Shown piece by piece: positions 25,501-33,733 of a stretch of DNA of 53,864 nt. The notes beneath the pieces were generated by a model that was not told where the DNA came from, searched no databases, and saw only the letters and a list, made by a program, of their open reading frames with translations. Position 1 is the first letter of the stretch; every line of letters begins with the position of its first letter. Position numbers and translations under genes: made by a program. The DNA comes from an uncultured Blautia sp. (lineage in GTDB: Bacteria > Bacillota > Clostridia > Lachnospirales > Lachnospiraceae): contig CALCDJ010000061.1 of the NCBI GenBank assembly GCA_937900135.1, forward strand, positions 1-53,864, in the 5' to 3' direction.

Positions 25501-25885
25501 GAAGCTTCTAAGGGAACTGAAAATGAACGGACTGGTTCAGGCAGATATGGAACTGGCTGGAAAAATGGATGAAAGTCTGGTTTCGCTTCCAGTTTCCAGA
25601 AACAAGGACGGAAGCTTCAGAAGGGGATCGTCAGTTGCAACCAGGGAACAGTTTGGACTTCTTCATACCTATATCAAAAAAAAGATTGCCTGTATCCAGG
25701 AGGAAATTTGCTCTGGAGAAGTACAGGCAAGACCCTATGAACTGGGCAGGCAGAATGCCTGTACCTACTGTCCTTATCAGAGCATCTGTGTATTTGACAA
25801 AAAAATTCCAGGATATGAGTATCGCAGATTGAAGGCATTTTCCGACGACGAGATATGGAAAGAACTGGCAAAGGAGGTACCGTGA
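22562..25885 (+). CDS. addB: AddB subunit of helicase-nuclease AddAB
   Basis: AddB and AddA form the enzyme that processes double-strand DNA ends and responds to Chi for RecA-dependent repair. The product has 1107 residues. It carries an N-terminal Walker A GSSGVGKS (8-15), a vestigial helicase core and a C-terminal RecB-type nuclease with IDYKT at 910-914. The iron-sulfur staple cysteines are present: Cys771, Cys1067, Cys1070 and Cys1076. The last three have the spacing known from Bacillus AddB. The start at 22562 has GGAGGGAGC upstream; ATG 22550 and longer versions lack such a site. AddA begins two bases after the stop. Confidence 0.97.
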   Translation: MSLQFIIGSSGVGKSHFAYEEMIQKSLRNPKKNYYVIVPEQFTMQTQKTLVEMHPGKGILNIDILSFERLAYRVFEEVGGDSLRLLEETGKSMVLRKVAQEHQKELPYLGSQIKKPGCLNEVKSMVSEFLQYEVHEEELRDMVEQAREKTLLYQKMRDVEVLYQGFLEYLKGHYLTGEEVMDVLAKLLPFSARLRESELLLDGYTGFTPIQIKVIGELLNICDKVMVTVTMDSGENPFRLGKPHQLFYMSRKMIHTLSGLTKKLEEPVLLKEHDRSRFAKAPELAFLEHHLFRYRRAVYEPEPEQLKIFSAGNPREELLEVARRIRFLVREKNFRYGEIAVITGNLEEYGSLARGVFQEAEIPCFLDEKHTILMNPFVEYIRSAIEMVVMGFSYESVFRYLRCGMSDVTRSQTDQLENYVLALGIRGYKKWEERWVRVSRGMKPEEIQMLNEIREIFIEEIQLLAHGFSKGNQTVEEYCRCLYEFIVKSRIQEKLKEREEFFASQGDKAMEKEYAQIYGIVMELLDKMVEILGAEVVSKREFLQLLETGLTEAKVALIPPSMDQVLMGDMERTRLKDIRALFFVGVNEGNIPKNTESGGLLTEMDREFFDQQGMELAPGPKELLQMQRFYLYLNLTKPSERLCLSYCVTNGKGEAQAPAYLIHSIRKLFSGLMVEISGEDKDPMHRLETPRIGMDYFLDKLSSEDGISDPLFQELYSWYLNHPEYKETVKSLIDAAFVRRPADAISKSVAKALYGEISPYSATRLERFAACAFAHFLQYGLKVTERAEYEFRAMDMGNVMHQTLERFAVELRKQGLKWAELAEEQRNELIDQCLEEVAADYGNTILKSNARNSYMIQRTRRILHRTAWALQEQLKQGEFEPEGFEVAFGGGRIDRLDTYETDQKVYVKIIDYKTGNTSFDLVALYHGLQLQLMVYLDAALIAEKRKHPHKEVEPAGIFYYNIKDPMIQENIQADVEQVRQKLLRELKMNGLVQADMELAGKMDESLVSLPVSRNKDGSFRRGSSVATREQFGLLHTYIKKKIACIQEEICSGEVQARPYELGRQNACTYCPYQSICVFDKKIPGYEYRRLKAFSDDEIWKELAKEVP

Positions 25886-25886
25886 T

Positions 25887-28800
25887 ATGGCCATGACATG
25901 GACAAAAGATCAGGAGAAGGTCATTGCCTTAAGAAATCGGAATATCCTGGTAAGCGCAGCGGCTGGCTCAGGAAAGACGGCTGTTCTGGTACAGCGTATT
26001 TTAAGTAAGATTACGGACCCTGTACATCCTGTGGATATTGACCGTCTCTTGATCATGACCTTTACAAGAGCAGCAGCAGGAGAAATGCGGGAGCGAATTG
26101 CAGATGCGTTGGAACAGGCGCTCTATGAAGATCCGGACAACGAACATCTTCAAAGGCAGACCACTCTGATTCATGGAGCGCAAATTACCACCATTGACGG
26201 ATTTTGTGCTTATGTGATCCGCAACTATTTTCACCTCATTGATCTGGACCCCGGATACCGGACAGGAGATGAAGGGGAACTGAAGCTTTTGAGAGAGGAT
26301 GTGCTGGCAGAGCTTCTGGAGGATGCTTATGCCTCCGGTGAAAAGGAGTTTCTTCAGTTTGTGGAATGCTATGCGCCTGGAAAGTCCGACGAAGAATTAA
26401 AGGACTGGATTTTAAAGGTATATGAAGGGGCAATGAGCCATCCGTATCCGGAGAAATGGCTGGAGGAGTGTGTTTCTGTTTATAAAAAGAAAACACCGGA
26501 AGAGTTTCGGAATCAGCCCTGGATGCAGCAGGTGTGGCAGACTGCAGAAGAAGGGTTGTTTCAGGCAGAAAGCCTGGTGAGAGAGAGCCTGAAAATCTGC
26601 GAAGAAGAGTGTGGACCCTGGCATTACGAAGAAGCATTGCAAAAGGATTTCCTTTTTCTCAGGGAATTGGAAAAAACAGTGAAAAGCAGGGAGTATGACC
26701 AGATGGCTGCCCTTTTGAGTAACCCCTCTTTTGCCAGATTGTCCGCAAAAAAAACACCGGAGGTAGAGCCGGAACTGAAAGAACAGGTAAAACTTCTTCG
26801 GGAAGAAGAAAAAACCATATTGAAGGAAATGGGGGAACGGTATTTTCCCTGCAAGGAAGAAGATCTTCTTTTACAGACAGAATACTGTGAAGGTCCCATT
26901 AAAACGCTGGTGGGGCTTACAAAAGCCTTTATGGAACGCTTTGCGCAGAAAAAAAGGGAAAAAAATCTGCTGGATTTTACGGATATGGAACATTTTGCCC
27001 TGAAAATCTTGATGAATACAGAGGAAGAGGGAAAAGTTCATCTTAGCCAGGCTGCCAGGGAACTGTCAGAAAAATATGAAGAAGTTTTAGTGGATGAATA
27101 CCAGGACAGCAACCTGGTGCAGGAAATGATTACCAACTGTGTATCCGGCTGGGTAAATCAGAAAAAAAATATTTTTATGGTGGGCGATGTAAAGCAGAGT
27201 ATTTACCGGTTCCGTCTGGCGCGGCCGGAACTCTTTATGGAAAAATACAGAACCTATACAAAAGAAGAAAGTCTGGAACAGCGCATTGATCTTCATAAAA
27301 ACTTCCGAAGCCGTCCCCAGGTTCTGGCAAGTGTCAATTATCTTTTCCGGCAGCTTATGGGAGAAGATCTGGGAGGTATTGTGTATGATGAGGCGGCGGC
27401 CCTTTATCCAGGTGCAGAATTTCCTAAAGCCCAGGAACCAAAAGATGTTGATACGGAAATTCTTATGATTGAAAAGGATCAGGATGAGGAATTTTTGGAA
27501 GAGCTTGGAGAAAATGAGAGAGAGATAGAGGCTTTGGCTGTTGCACAGCGCATTCTGGAACTGGTAAAAACCGGGACTGTGCTGGATAAGGAGACTGGCG
27601 GCTATCGTCCGGTAGAATATGGAGATATTGCTGTGTTGCTTCGGACTGCGTCTGGATGGGCAGAAACCTTCGGGGAAGTATTTGCCTCCAAGGGGATTCC
27701 CTCTTATACCACATCCAGAACCGGATATTTTTCTGCCCGTGAGGTGGTTACCATTCTGAATTTTCTTCGGGTATGTGACAATCCTCTCCAGGACATTCCC
27801 CTTACCGGAGTGCTGTATTCTCCCATTGTGGGCTGCACTTCTCAGGAACTTGGACTTGTGCGGGAAAAAGAAGAAAAAGAACTTTTATTTTTGAGCGTAG
27901 TAAGGTATCATGAAGAAAACAGGGAAGCAGAGGACAAGGAAAGGGCAGATCTCTGGAAAAAACTGGATGGTTTTCTGGAACTTCTTTCAAAACTTCGTGA
28001 TCTGGCTGCCTATACTCCTGTACATCAGCTGATTATGGTGATTCTGGAAGAGACTGGATATGGCAGTTATGCAAGAGCCATGCCAGATGGAGAACAGCGC
28101 AGCACTAATCTCCAGATGCTGGTGGAAAAAGCCATGGAATACGAAAAGACCAGTTATCGAGGATTGTTTAATTTTATCCGTTATATCGAAAGCCTGCAGA
28201 AATACCAGGTGGATTTCGGAGAAGTGAATCTTTCGGGGAACGGCCAGTCTTCCGTTCAGATTATGACCATCCATAAGAGCAAGGGTCTGGAATTTCCCAT
28301 TGTTTTTGTATCCGGGATGGGGAAACAGTTTAACTTCCAGGATATCAATGCCAGACTTCTGATCCATCCGGAAATGGGATTTGGAACAGATGTGATTTTA
28401 CCAGGGAAGCGAATCATCGCTGCCTCACTCCAAAAGCAGATGATCCGAAAAGCCCTTCTGAAGGAAAGTCTGGGGGAAGAACTCCGTGTGCTGTACGTGG
28501 CGCTTACCAGAGCAAAGGAAAAGCTGATCATCACCGGAGCAGTCTCTGGTCTTGAGAAGCAGGTACGGGAGGTTTTTCGCTATCGAAACCGCCAGGAGGC
28601 GCTTTTGCCGCTGAGCGTACGAATGAAAGCCAGAACCTACTGGTCTTTTCTCCTGCCTGCTTTGGCAGCACATCCATGTATGGAGGCGTTATATGACCGA
28701 TTCGGTCTTTTGTACCATAAGGGAGGCGGTGGTTCCTGGGCTGGAGAGGAACCAGTTGGTTTCTGCCTCAGAGTCATTGGTCCCACAGAGCTTACCGGAG

Positions 28801-29603
28801 AGGATATTTTGATTCAGACAGAAACGCAGATCCGGGAGGAAACGCTCAAAAACTGGGATGCGTCCAGAGTGTATGAAGAAAGCGTTCATAAGGAAATACA
28901 AAAGCGCTTTGCATTTACTTATCCATATGGATATCTGAAGGAGCTTCCGGTGAAGGTCAGTGTTTCGGAACTGAAAAAGAGAAACCATGTGCCTGAGGAA
29001 AGAGAAGATGCAGTGTTTATGGAAGCAGATGTGATTCCCTGGATTCCTTCTTTTATCTCAAAAGAGGAAGGTCATGTAACTGGCGCAGCCAGGGGAACCG
29101 CTTATCATCGGGTGATGGAATGCCTGGATTACAGCGAGGCAGCTTCAAAGGATGAAGTGAAGGCGCAGCTTCAAAGGATGAAGGAGTCGGAGCTTTTGAC
29201 GCAGGAGGAAGCAGCCTGTATTTCCCCAAGGGCTGTTGTTACGTTTGTCCAGTCAGACCTGGGCAAGCGGATGAAGGAAGCGTTTCTTCGGAAGGAATTG
29301 TTCCGGGAACAGCCGTTTGTCATTTCCAGATCCGCCCGGGAAATTGATCCGGACTGGCCGGAAGAAGAGTCTGTTCTGGTACAGGGAATTATAGATGCCT
29401 ATTTCATGGAAGGGGAAGAGCTGATTCTGGTGGATTACAAAACAGATCGAATTAGGCCAGGAGAGGAAGAGAAGCTGATCCAGCGGTACCATACCCAGCT
29501 GGAGGATTATCAGGAAGCGCTGGAGCGGATGACCGGTAAAAAAGTCAAAGAAAAGGTTATTTATTCCTTTGCTCTGAATGAGCCGGTCTGGTTGACAGAA
29601 TAA
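25887..29603 (+). CDS. addA: AddA subunit of helicase-nuclease AddAB
   Basis: AddA is the UvrD-like 3'-5' helicase and second nuclease of AddAB. The 1238-residue length is normal. Motifs are Q-motif WTKDQEKVI near 5-13, Walker A AAAGSGKT at 24-31, Walker B DEYQDSN (about 405), motif III VGDVKQSIYRFR, motif IV-V ending in IMTIHKSKGLEFPIVFV, and motif VI RVLYVALTRAKEKL. The C-terminal nuclease has GTAYHRVMECLDY and LVDYKTDR. The ribosome binding site AAGGAGG overlaps the end of addB, which fits equal production of both subunits. An HD hydrolase gene follows after about 15 bases. Confidence 0.97.
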   Translation: MAMTWTKDQEKVIALRNRNILVSAAAGSGKTAVLVQRILSKITDPVHPVDIDRLLIMTFTRAAAGEMRERIADALEQALYEDPDNEHLQRQTTLIHGAQITTIDGFCAYVIRNYFHLIDLDPGYRTGDEGELKLLREDVLAELLEDAYASGEKEFLQFVECYAPGKSDEELKDWILKVYEGAMSHPYPEKWLEECVSVYKKKTPEEFRNQPWMQQVWQTAEEGLFQAESLVRESLKICEEECGPWHYEEALQKDFLFLRELEKTVKSREYDQMAALLSNPSFARLSAKKTPEVEPELKEQVKLLREEEKTILKEMGERYFPCKEEDLLLQTEYCEGPIKTLVGLTKAFMERFAQKKREKNLLDFTDMEHFALKILMNTEEEGKVHLSQAARELSEKYEEVLVDEYQDSNLVQEMITNCVSGWVNQKKNIFMVGDVKQSIYRFRLARPELFMEKYRTYTKEESLEQRIDLHKNFRSRPQVLASVNYLFRQLMGEDLGGIVYDEAAALYPGAEFPKAQEPKDVDTEILMIEKDQDEEFLEELGENEREIEALAVAQRILELVKTGTVLDKETGGYRPVEYGDIAVLLRTASGWAETFGEVFASKGIPSYTTSRTGYFSAREVVTILNFLRVCDNPLQDIPLTGVLYSPIVGCTSQELGLVREKEEKELLFLSVVRYHEENREAEDKERADLWKKLDGFLELLSKLRDLAAYTPVHQLIMVILEETGYGSYARAMPDGEQRSTNLQMLVEKAMEYEKTSYRGLFNFIRYIESLQKYQVDFGEVNLSGNGQSSVQIMTIHKSKGLEFPIVFVSGMGKQFNFQDINARLLIHPEMGFGTDVILPGKRIIAASLQKQMIRKALLKESLGEELRVLYVALTRAKEKLIITGAVSGLEKQVREVFRYRNRQEALLPLSVRMKARTYWSFLLPALAAHPCMEALYDRFGLLYHKGGGGSWAGEEPVGFCLRVIGPTELTGEDILIQTETQIREETLKNWDASRVYEESVHKEIQKRFAFTYPYGYLKELPVKVSVSELKKRNHVPEEREDAVFMEADVIPWIPSFISKEEGHVTGAARGTAYHRVMECLDYSEAASKDEVKAQLQRMKESELLTQEEAACISPRAVVTFVQSDLGKRMKEAFLRKELFREQPFVISRSAREIDPDWPEEESVLVQGIIDAYFMEGEELILVDYKTDRIRPGEEEKLIQRYHTQLEDYQEALERMTGKKVKEKVIYSFALNEPVWLTE

Positions 29604-29621
29604 GAAAGGTGAGGGATGATT

Positions 29622-30065
29622 ATGATATACACAGGGCTTACAAACAAGGCAATGAAATTTTCATACAGGGCTCATCACGGGCAGACAGATAGCAGTGGAG
29701 TTCCCTATGTGTTTCATCCCTTTCATCTGGCAGAACAAATGTCGGATGAGTTGTCCGTCTGTGTGGCATTGCTTCATGATGTGGTGGAGGATACTTCCGT
29801 GACCATGGAAGAGCTGGAACAGGAATTTCCCAAAGAGGTGACAGAGGCTGTCCGGCTTTTGACCCGAAAAAAAGAAATGCCGTATCTGGATTATATTCGC
29901 CCCATCAGAGAAAATCCTCTTGCCAGAAAGGTGAAACTGGCAGATCTGGAACATAATCTGGATGACAGTCGATTAATAAACTGCAAAAGCATCACAGAAG
30001 AAAAAAGAAAAGCCTGGAGAGAACGTTATCAGAAGGCAAAGGCCATTCTTCTGGAAGAAAAATAA
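29622..30065 (+). CDS. HD-domain hydrolase, SpoT/MESH1-like
   Basis: This 147-residue single-domain HD protein has the metal ligands HPFHLAEQ, LLHDVVEDT and KLADLEHNLDD in the order of the (p)ppGpp hydrolase domain of SpoT and of small alarmone hydrolases. No synthetase or TGS domain is present. It could hydrolyse (p)ppGpp or another nucleotide; this is inferred from family membership. ATG 29622 is preferred because GGTGAGGG lies about seven bases upstream, whereas it touches ATG 29616. It may be the third gene of the addBA transcript. A bidirectional terminator follows. Confidence 0.85.
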   Translation: MIYTGLTNKAMKFSYRAHHGQTDSSGVPYVFHPFHLAEQMSDELSVCVALLHDVVEDTSVTMEELEQEFPKEVTEAVRLLTRKKEMPYLDYIRPIRENPLARKVKLADLEHNLDDSRLINCKSITEEKRKAWRERYQKAKAILLEEK

Positions 30066-30078
30066 TAGAGCAGAGAAA

Positions 30079-30128
30079 ATCCCGCAGAGGAGAGTTTACA
30101 CTCTCCAACCTGCGGGATATTTGTTTTT
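30079..30128. terminator. Bidirectional terminator overlapping the end of the methyltransferase gene
   Basis: ATCCCGCAG (30079-30087) pairs with CTGCGGGAT (30110-30118), and inside it GGAGAGT (30089-30095) pairs with ACTCTCC (30100-30106) around a TTAC loop. T-rich runs follow on both strands. The stop codon of the minus-strand gene lies at the loop (30096-30098). Confidence 0.88.
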
Positions 30129-31505
30129 CAGGGTCTGATTGACCAGTTTGCCGAATCCAAGGGGATAGCCTTCTGCACAAAGAAGGTGCCAGCCCTTTTT
30201 CTGAGCGCTTTCTCCTGGTTCTATAAGGAGGGTTTCTCCTTTCAAATAACGTGTCAGGCGTTCATCCTGGGCAGAAAGGGAAATGACAGAGGTCACGTCT
30301 TCTTTATGAAGAGCCAGCGCAAGGGGCTGGGAGGGTTCAAAGCGGTTTTTCTTCAAGTCACCCAGATACAGGCCATTCCGGATAAAGTTCAGACCACGGA
30401 AATCCGTTCGGACCATAGGCAGGTAATAGAGTTTGTCGCCTCTGGTTTCTACACGGCTGAAATCAAAGGGCTTTCCGCCAAGGGTTTTGAGACCAATCTC
30501 CTGAAAAAAGGCCTCCAGCCATTTGCGGGCGTTGGCGTCTGGCTTGGGAGCGGAACGGAAAGAAGAGGAGGGAATCTCTTCTCCCTTTTTTTGCAGGAGG
30601 CAAAGAAAGTGTCCTTCTCCATTGAGATGATGGGGGAACATGCGAAGCGCCTTAGTAAGGGAGGGATCGCCGTTGCCCCAGGCAGGGTTTCCACTGGAAA
30701 ATCCAGGATATTGCTTCAGGGGAAGGAGTTCCATATCTTCCCGGTTTTCCAGAAGGAAGGAGATGGTACCTTCGTCTTCTTCCGGCGCAAAGGTGCAGGT
30801 GGAATACAGAAGGAGTCCCCCGGGGCGGAGCATATCGGCGGCCTGCAGAATCAGTTCCCTTTGGATTTCAGAGAGCTGATGGGATTTTTCCGGTGTCCAG
30901 TCTCTGGCAAGCGCCTCTTCCTTGCGGAACATACCTTCTCCGGAGCAGGGAGCATCCAGCATGATTTTGTCAAAAAATCCCGGGAAACGTTCCAGAAGTT
31001 TAGAGGGTGTTTCGCTGGTGACAAAAACATTGGAGATTCCAAAAAGCTCCAGGTTTCGGAGGAGCGCACGTGCCCTTGTGGGACTGATATCGTTGGCCAG
31101 AAGGAGTCCCTCTCCGTGGAGACGGGAACCAAGTTCCGTAGCCTTTCCTCCAGGAGCTGCACAGAGATCCAGAACCAGATCTCCAGGTTCAATGGGAAGA
31201 AAGGCGCCGGGAGTCATGGCGCTGGGTTCCTGAAGGTAATAAACTCCGGCCTGATAAAGAGGGCAGCGGGAAGGCCGTACTTCCTCAGAATAAAAATATC
31301 CGTTGGGAATCCATGGGATTCTCTGGACAGGGAAGGGAACGATCTGTTCAAATGCCTCACAGGTGATTTTATCTGTATTTACACGAAGCCCGAAGGTACG
31401 GGGATTCTCATAGCTTTCAAGAAATGCCTCATACTCATCTCCCAGCATTTCCTGCATCCGGCAGAGAAATGCCTGTGGGAGTCTGGTGTTTGCAGTTTGT
31501 TTCAT
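30096..31505 (-). CDS. rsmF: RsmB/NOP-family rRNA cytosine-C5 methyltransferase (RsmF-like)
   Basis: This 469-residue enzyme methylates C5 of cytosine in rRNA with SAM. The RsmF N-terminal domain precedes the SAM-binding motif DLCAAPGGKATEL. The two catalytic cysteines are in DAPCSGEGMF and YSTCTFAPEED, and YYLQEPSAM is typical. C-terminal PUA-like RNA-binding domains follow from about residue 300. The start follows AAGGAGT. The 3' end is unusual: the last ten codons form the left half of a terminator hairpin and the stop codon lies in its loop. Divergent padR starts 168 bases upstream. The exact rRNA position modified is not deducible. Confidence 0.9.
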   Translation of the reverse strand: MKQTANTRLPQAFLCRMQEMLGDEYEAFLESYENPRTFGLRVNTDKITCEAFEQIVPFPVQRIPWIPNGYFYSEEVRPSRCPLYQAGVYYLQEPSAMTPGAFLPIEPGDLVLDLCAAPGGKATELGSRLHGEGLLLANDISPTRARALLRNLELFGISNVFVTSETPSKLLERFPGFFDKIMLDAPCSGEGMFRKEEALARDWTPEKSHQLSEIQRELILQAADMLRPGGLLLYSTCTFAPEEDEGTISFLLENREDMELLPLKQYPGFSSGNPAWGNGDPSLTKALRMFPHHLNGEGHFLCLLQKKGEEIPSSSFRSAPKPDANARKWLEAFFQEIGLKTLGGKPFDFSRVETRGDKLYYLPMVRTDFRGLNFIRNGLYLGDLKKNRFEPSQPLALALHKEDVTSVISLSAQDERLTRYLKGETLLIEPGESAQKKGWHLLCAEGYPLGFGKLVNQTLKNKYPAGWRV

Positions 31506-31567
31506 GGTGCCTGTTCACTCCTTATTGCGTTTTTTTCAATTATAAGGGATAAAAAAATATTTCTAAA

Positions 31568-31623
31568 TAGTATTGACAAAACTATATTATATGACGTATA
31601 GTATTATTAACAAAACAATATTA
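31568..31623 (+). promoter_or_regulatory. padR operon promoter with direct repeat
   Basis: TTGACA at 31573-31578 and TATAGT at 31597-31602 have an 18-base spacer. The promoter is covered by a repeat: TAGTATTGACAAAACTATATTA (its first 20 bases are 31568-31587) and a related copy starting TAGTATTATTAACAAAAC at 31599. The copies are 31 bases apart, about three helical turns. ACTATA and TATAGT also form an inverted pair (31581-31586, 31597-31602). These are likely sites for the PadR protein encoded next. Confidence 0.6.
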
Positions 31624-31673
31624 GGCGGACGATAATAATACAGAAACAAGAATACAGAATAAGGAGTGATCCC

Positions 31674-31991
31674 ATGGTATTTAATACAGGAGCAGCCCTG
31701 TTGGATGCGATTGTTCTGGCAGTCGTCTCTTTAGATAAGGAAGGAACATACGGATATAAGATTACCCAGGATGTCCGGGGGGTACTGGATGTATCAGAAT
31801 CCACATTGTATCCGGTGTTGAGACGATTGCAGAAGGATGACTGTCTGGAGGTTTATGACCAGGAATATGCTGGTAGAAATCGCAGATACTATAAGCTGAC
31901 GGAGAAGGGAGCTGCGCAGCTGAACCTGTATAAGGTAGAGTGGAAGAATTATTCCACGAAGATTTCTAAAGTGTTCGAGGGAGGAATATAA
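31674..31991 (+). CDS. PadR-family transcriptional regulator
   Basis: This 105-residue winged-helix regulator belongs to the short PadR subfamily (PadR-s2). It has YGYKITQDVRGVLDVSESTLYPVLRRLQK as the HTH (GYKITQDV and SESTLYPVLRRL are the core pieces) and AGRNRRYYKLTEKG as the wing. One long C-terminal helix forms the dimer. It begins an operon with a DUF1700 and a DUF4097 protein and a PspC protein, a layout common in Firmicutes, where PadR-s2 controls these envelope genes. The DUF1700 gene starts three bases after its stop. It most likely acts on the repeats over its own promoter. Confidence 0.92.
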   Translation: MVFNTGAALLDAIVLAVVSLDKEGTYGYKITQDVRGVLDVSESTLYPVLRRLQKDDCLEVYDQEYAGRNRRYYKLTEKGAAQLNLYKVEWKNYSTKISKVFEGGI

Positions 31992-31994
31992 AAT

Positions 31995-32750
31995 ATGAAC
32001 AGAACACAGTTTTTGGAGCAGCTGGAGAAACTGCTTTTGGATATTCCGGAAGCGGAGAGGCAGGAAGCGCTGGACTATTACGAGAACTATTTTGAAGATG
32101 CTGGAGCAGATAAGGAGGATGCAGTGATCCGGGAACTGGGCAGTCCAGGGAAGGTAGCTGCCATCATTAAGGCTGATCTGAAAGAGAGCAGCCAGGACTA
32201 TGCAGAATATACAGAACGAGGATATCAGGATAGCCGGAATGTGGAGACACAGATGCCGGATCTGTATTCTTCTGATGCTTCTGGTGAGAATACGAAGGAA
32301 GAGTCGGATCGGGAGAAGAGAGCCAGATGGAGAGCCAAGCGAGGTTATCATCCGGAACAGAAGAAGAGCAATGGACCTATGATTTTGACAATTATTCTTC
32401 TGGTGTTCTTTTCTCCGTTTCTGGCAGGGGCATTAGGCGGTGTACTGGGAGTACTCTTATGTATTGTGTTTCTTCCCTTTATTCTGGTTTTTGGACTGGG
32501 AGCAGCAGTTTTTGCGCTGGCAGTAGGGGGAGTGTTCTGCCTGGTAACAGGAATTGGAGCATGTGCAGCTTATCCGGCCATTGGAATGCTTACCATTGGA
32601 ATTGGATGTCTGATGCTTGCTGTTGGGATTCTGGCGCTGCTGGCTCTGATTCAGATTGCATGGAAGCTGCTTCCCATGCTCCTTCGCAAGACAACAGATT
32701 TTTGTAGTCAATTATTAAACCGACAGAGAAAGGATGGTGCAAAAATATGA
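31995..32750 (+). CDS. DUF1700 (HAAS) domain membrane protein
   Basis: This 251-residue protein has an N-terminal helical HAAS/DUF1700 domain (about 1-60) with RQEALDYYENYFEDAG and ELGSPGKVAAII, both diagnostic. A charged cytoplasmic linker (about 65-125) leads to about four membrane segments (about 128-230) rich in Gly, Ala, Leu and Val. HAAS domains are thought to connect to PadR regulators, so it may pass membrane signals to the regulator; this is inference from known gene neighbourhoods. Its stop overlaps the next start by four bases (ATGA at 32747). Confidence 0.9.
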   Translation: MNRTQFLEQLEKLLLDIPEAERQEALDYYENYFEDAGADKEDAVIRELGSPGKVAAIIKADLKESSQDYAEYTERGYQDSRNVETQMPDLYSSDASGENTKEESDREKRARWRAKRGYHPEQKKSNGPMILTIILLVFFSPFLAGALGGVLGVLLCIVFLPFILVFGLGAAVFALAVGGVFCLVTGIGACAAYPAIGMLTIGIGCLMLAVGILALLALIQIAWKLLPMLLRKTTDFCSQLLNRQRKDGAKI

Positions 32751-33709
32751 AGAAATTCAACAAAGTAATGCTGATCATGGCAGGTGTTCTTGGTGTAACA
32801 GGAGTTGGTCTTTCCATCAGTGGCGTGGCAATGGGAGCGACGCTGGAAGGTGTGGAAATGGTAAATGATATGCGTTCTCGTCTGGGTCAGGTAAAAACAG
32901 ATCTTGTGGCGCTGGACTGGGATGACGAGGATGACTGGGACGATGAGGATGACTGGGACGATGAGGATGACTGGGACGATGAGGATGACTGGGATGATGA
33001 CGACCACAGAGTGCGGAGAAGAGATGGTTCTGGAAACGGTCAGGGAAATTGTGTAAATCAGGGAACCACAGAAGAGGGAAAACGGTTCTATGAATTCAAT
33101 CATCCACAGGAACTTGATGTGGAACTGCGCGCAGATGAACTGATCCTGGAGGAATATGAGGGAGAATTGGTCCGGGTGGAAGTTGCCAATGACGATGAGG
33201 AAAATGTAACAATCAGCTGCAGCAGTCAGGAACTGGAGATTAAAAGCAGCAAGATTGCTCAGGATCGAATTGTGACCATCTATTATCCCACAGGAAGTGA
33301 ATTCCAGAAGGTGAGTCTGGGAGTGGATATGGGAAATATCCTTCTGATCAGCGACCTCACAGCAGCAGAGCTTGACCTGTCTGCAGGAGCTGGGAATATC
33401 GAAAACGAAGGAACACTGACAGCCAGGGAAATCGACATCGAGGTTGGCGCTGGCGGCATAGAACTCACAGACGTAGACGGGGACAGAATTGATGGGGAAT
33501 GTGCAGCAGGAGAACTGATCCTGGAGCTGGCAGGAAGAGAAAGCGATTACAGTTACCAGTTGGAGTGCGGCATGGGAAATATTTTGATCAATGGAGAAGA
33601 GTACAGTTCCATAGCTGGAGAAAAGACAGTAAGAAATCCAGATTCTATCAGAACCATGAATCTGGAATGTGGAATGGGAACCATTGAAGTGGATTTTCAG
33701 GAAGAATAA
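32747..33709 (+). CDS. DUF4097 beta-repeat protein with acidic WDDEDD repeats
   Basis: This 320-residue protein has an N-terminal hydrophobic segment (about 6-31) that may be an uncleaved anchor or signal peptide. Next comes an acidic stretch of WDDEDD repeats (from residue 58) and a basic HRVRRR. The C-terminal half is a DUF4097-type beta-helix with regularly spaced LDLSAGAGNIE, IDIEVGAGGIEL and LECGMGNILI strands. DUF4097 proteins are surface-exposed adhesin-like folds found in envelope-stress operons with PadR, DUF1700 and PspC genes. The acidic Trp-containing repeats are not a usual part of the family and could bind cations or a basic partner. The gene overlaps the DUF1700 stop. Confidence 0.88.
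   Translation: MKKFNKVMLIMAGVLGVTGVGLSISGVAMGATLEGVEMVNDMRSRLGQVKTDLVALDWDDEDDWDDEDDWDDEDDWDDEDDWDDDDHRVRRRDGSGNGQGNCVNQGTTEEGKRFYEFNHPQELDVELRADELILEEYEGELVRVEVANDDEENVTISCSSQELEIKSSKIAQDRIVTIYYPTGSEFQKVSLGVDMGNILLISDLTAAELDLSAGAGNIENEGTLTAREIDIEVGAGGIELTDVDGDRIDGECAAGELILELAGRESDYSYQLECGMGNILINGEEYSSIAGEKTVRNPDSIRTMNLECGMGTIEVDFQEE
32918..32989 (+). repeat. 18-base tandem repeat encoding WDDEDD
   Basis: Four in-frame 18-base units (TGGGACGATGAGGATGAC and close variants) are followed by a degenerate fifth. Three units are identical and the first differs at two positions. The unit length is a multiple of three, so copy-number change would keep the frame. Confidence 0.9.
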
Positions 33710-33733
33710 CCGGAATCAGAAAGAAGGAAAAAT

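Noticed and set aside
22562..29603. AddAB considered as part of a phage-defence island
   Set aside because: Both subunits are normal housekeeping recombination proteins with ordinary neighbours; no defence genes lie nearby.
30186..31601. A 471-codon open frame on the plus strand opposite the RsmF-like gene
   Set aside because: The minus-strand frame has all methyltransferase motifs and a proper ribosome binding site. The plus frame has no recognisable domain and is a shadow.
32918..33005. Short tandem repeats as a CRISPR array
   Set aside because: Units are contiguous, 18 bases, in frame and without spacers.
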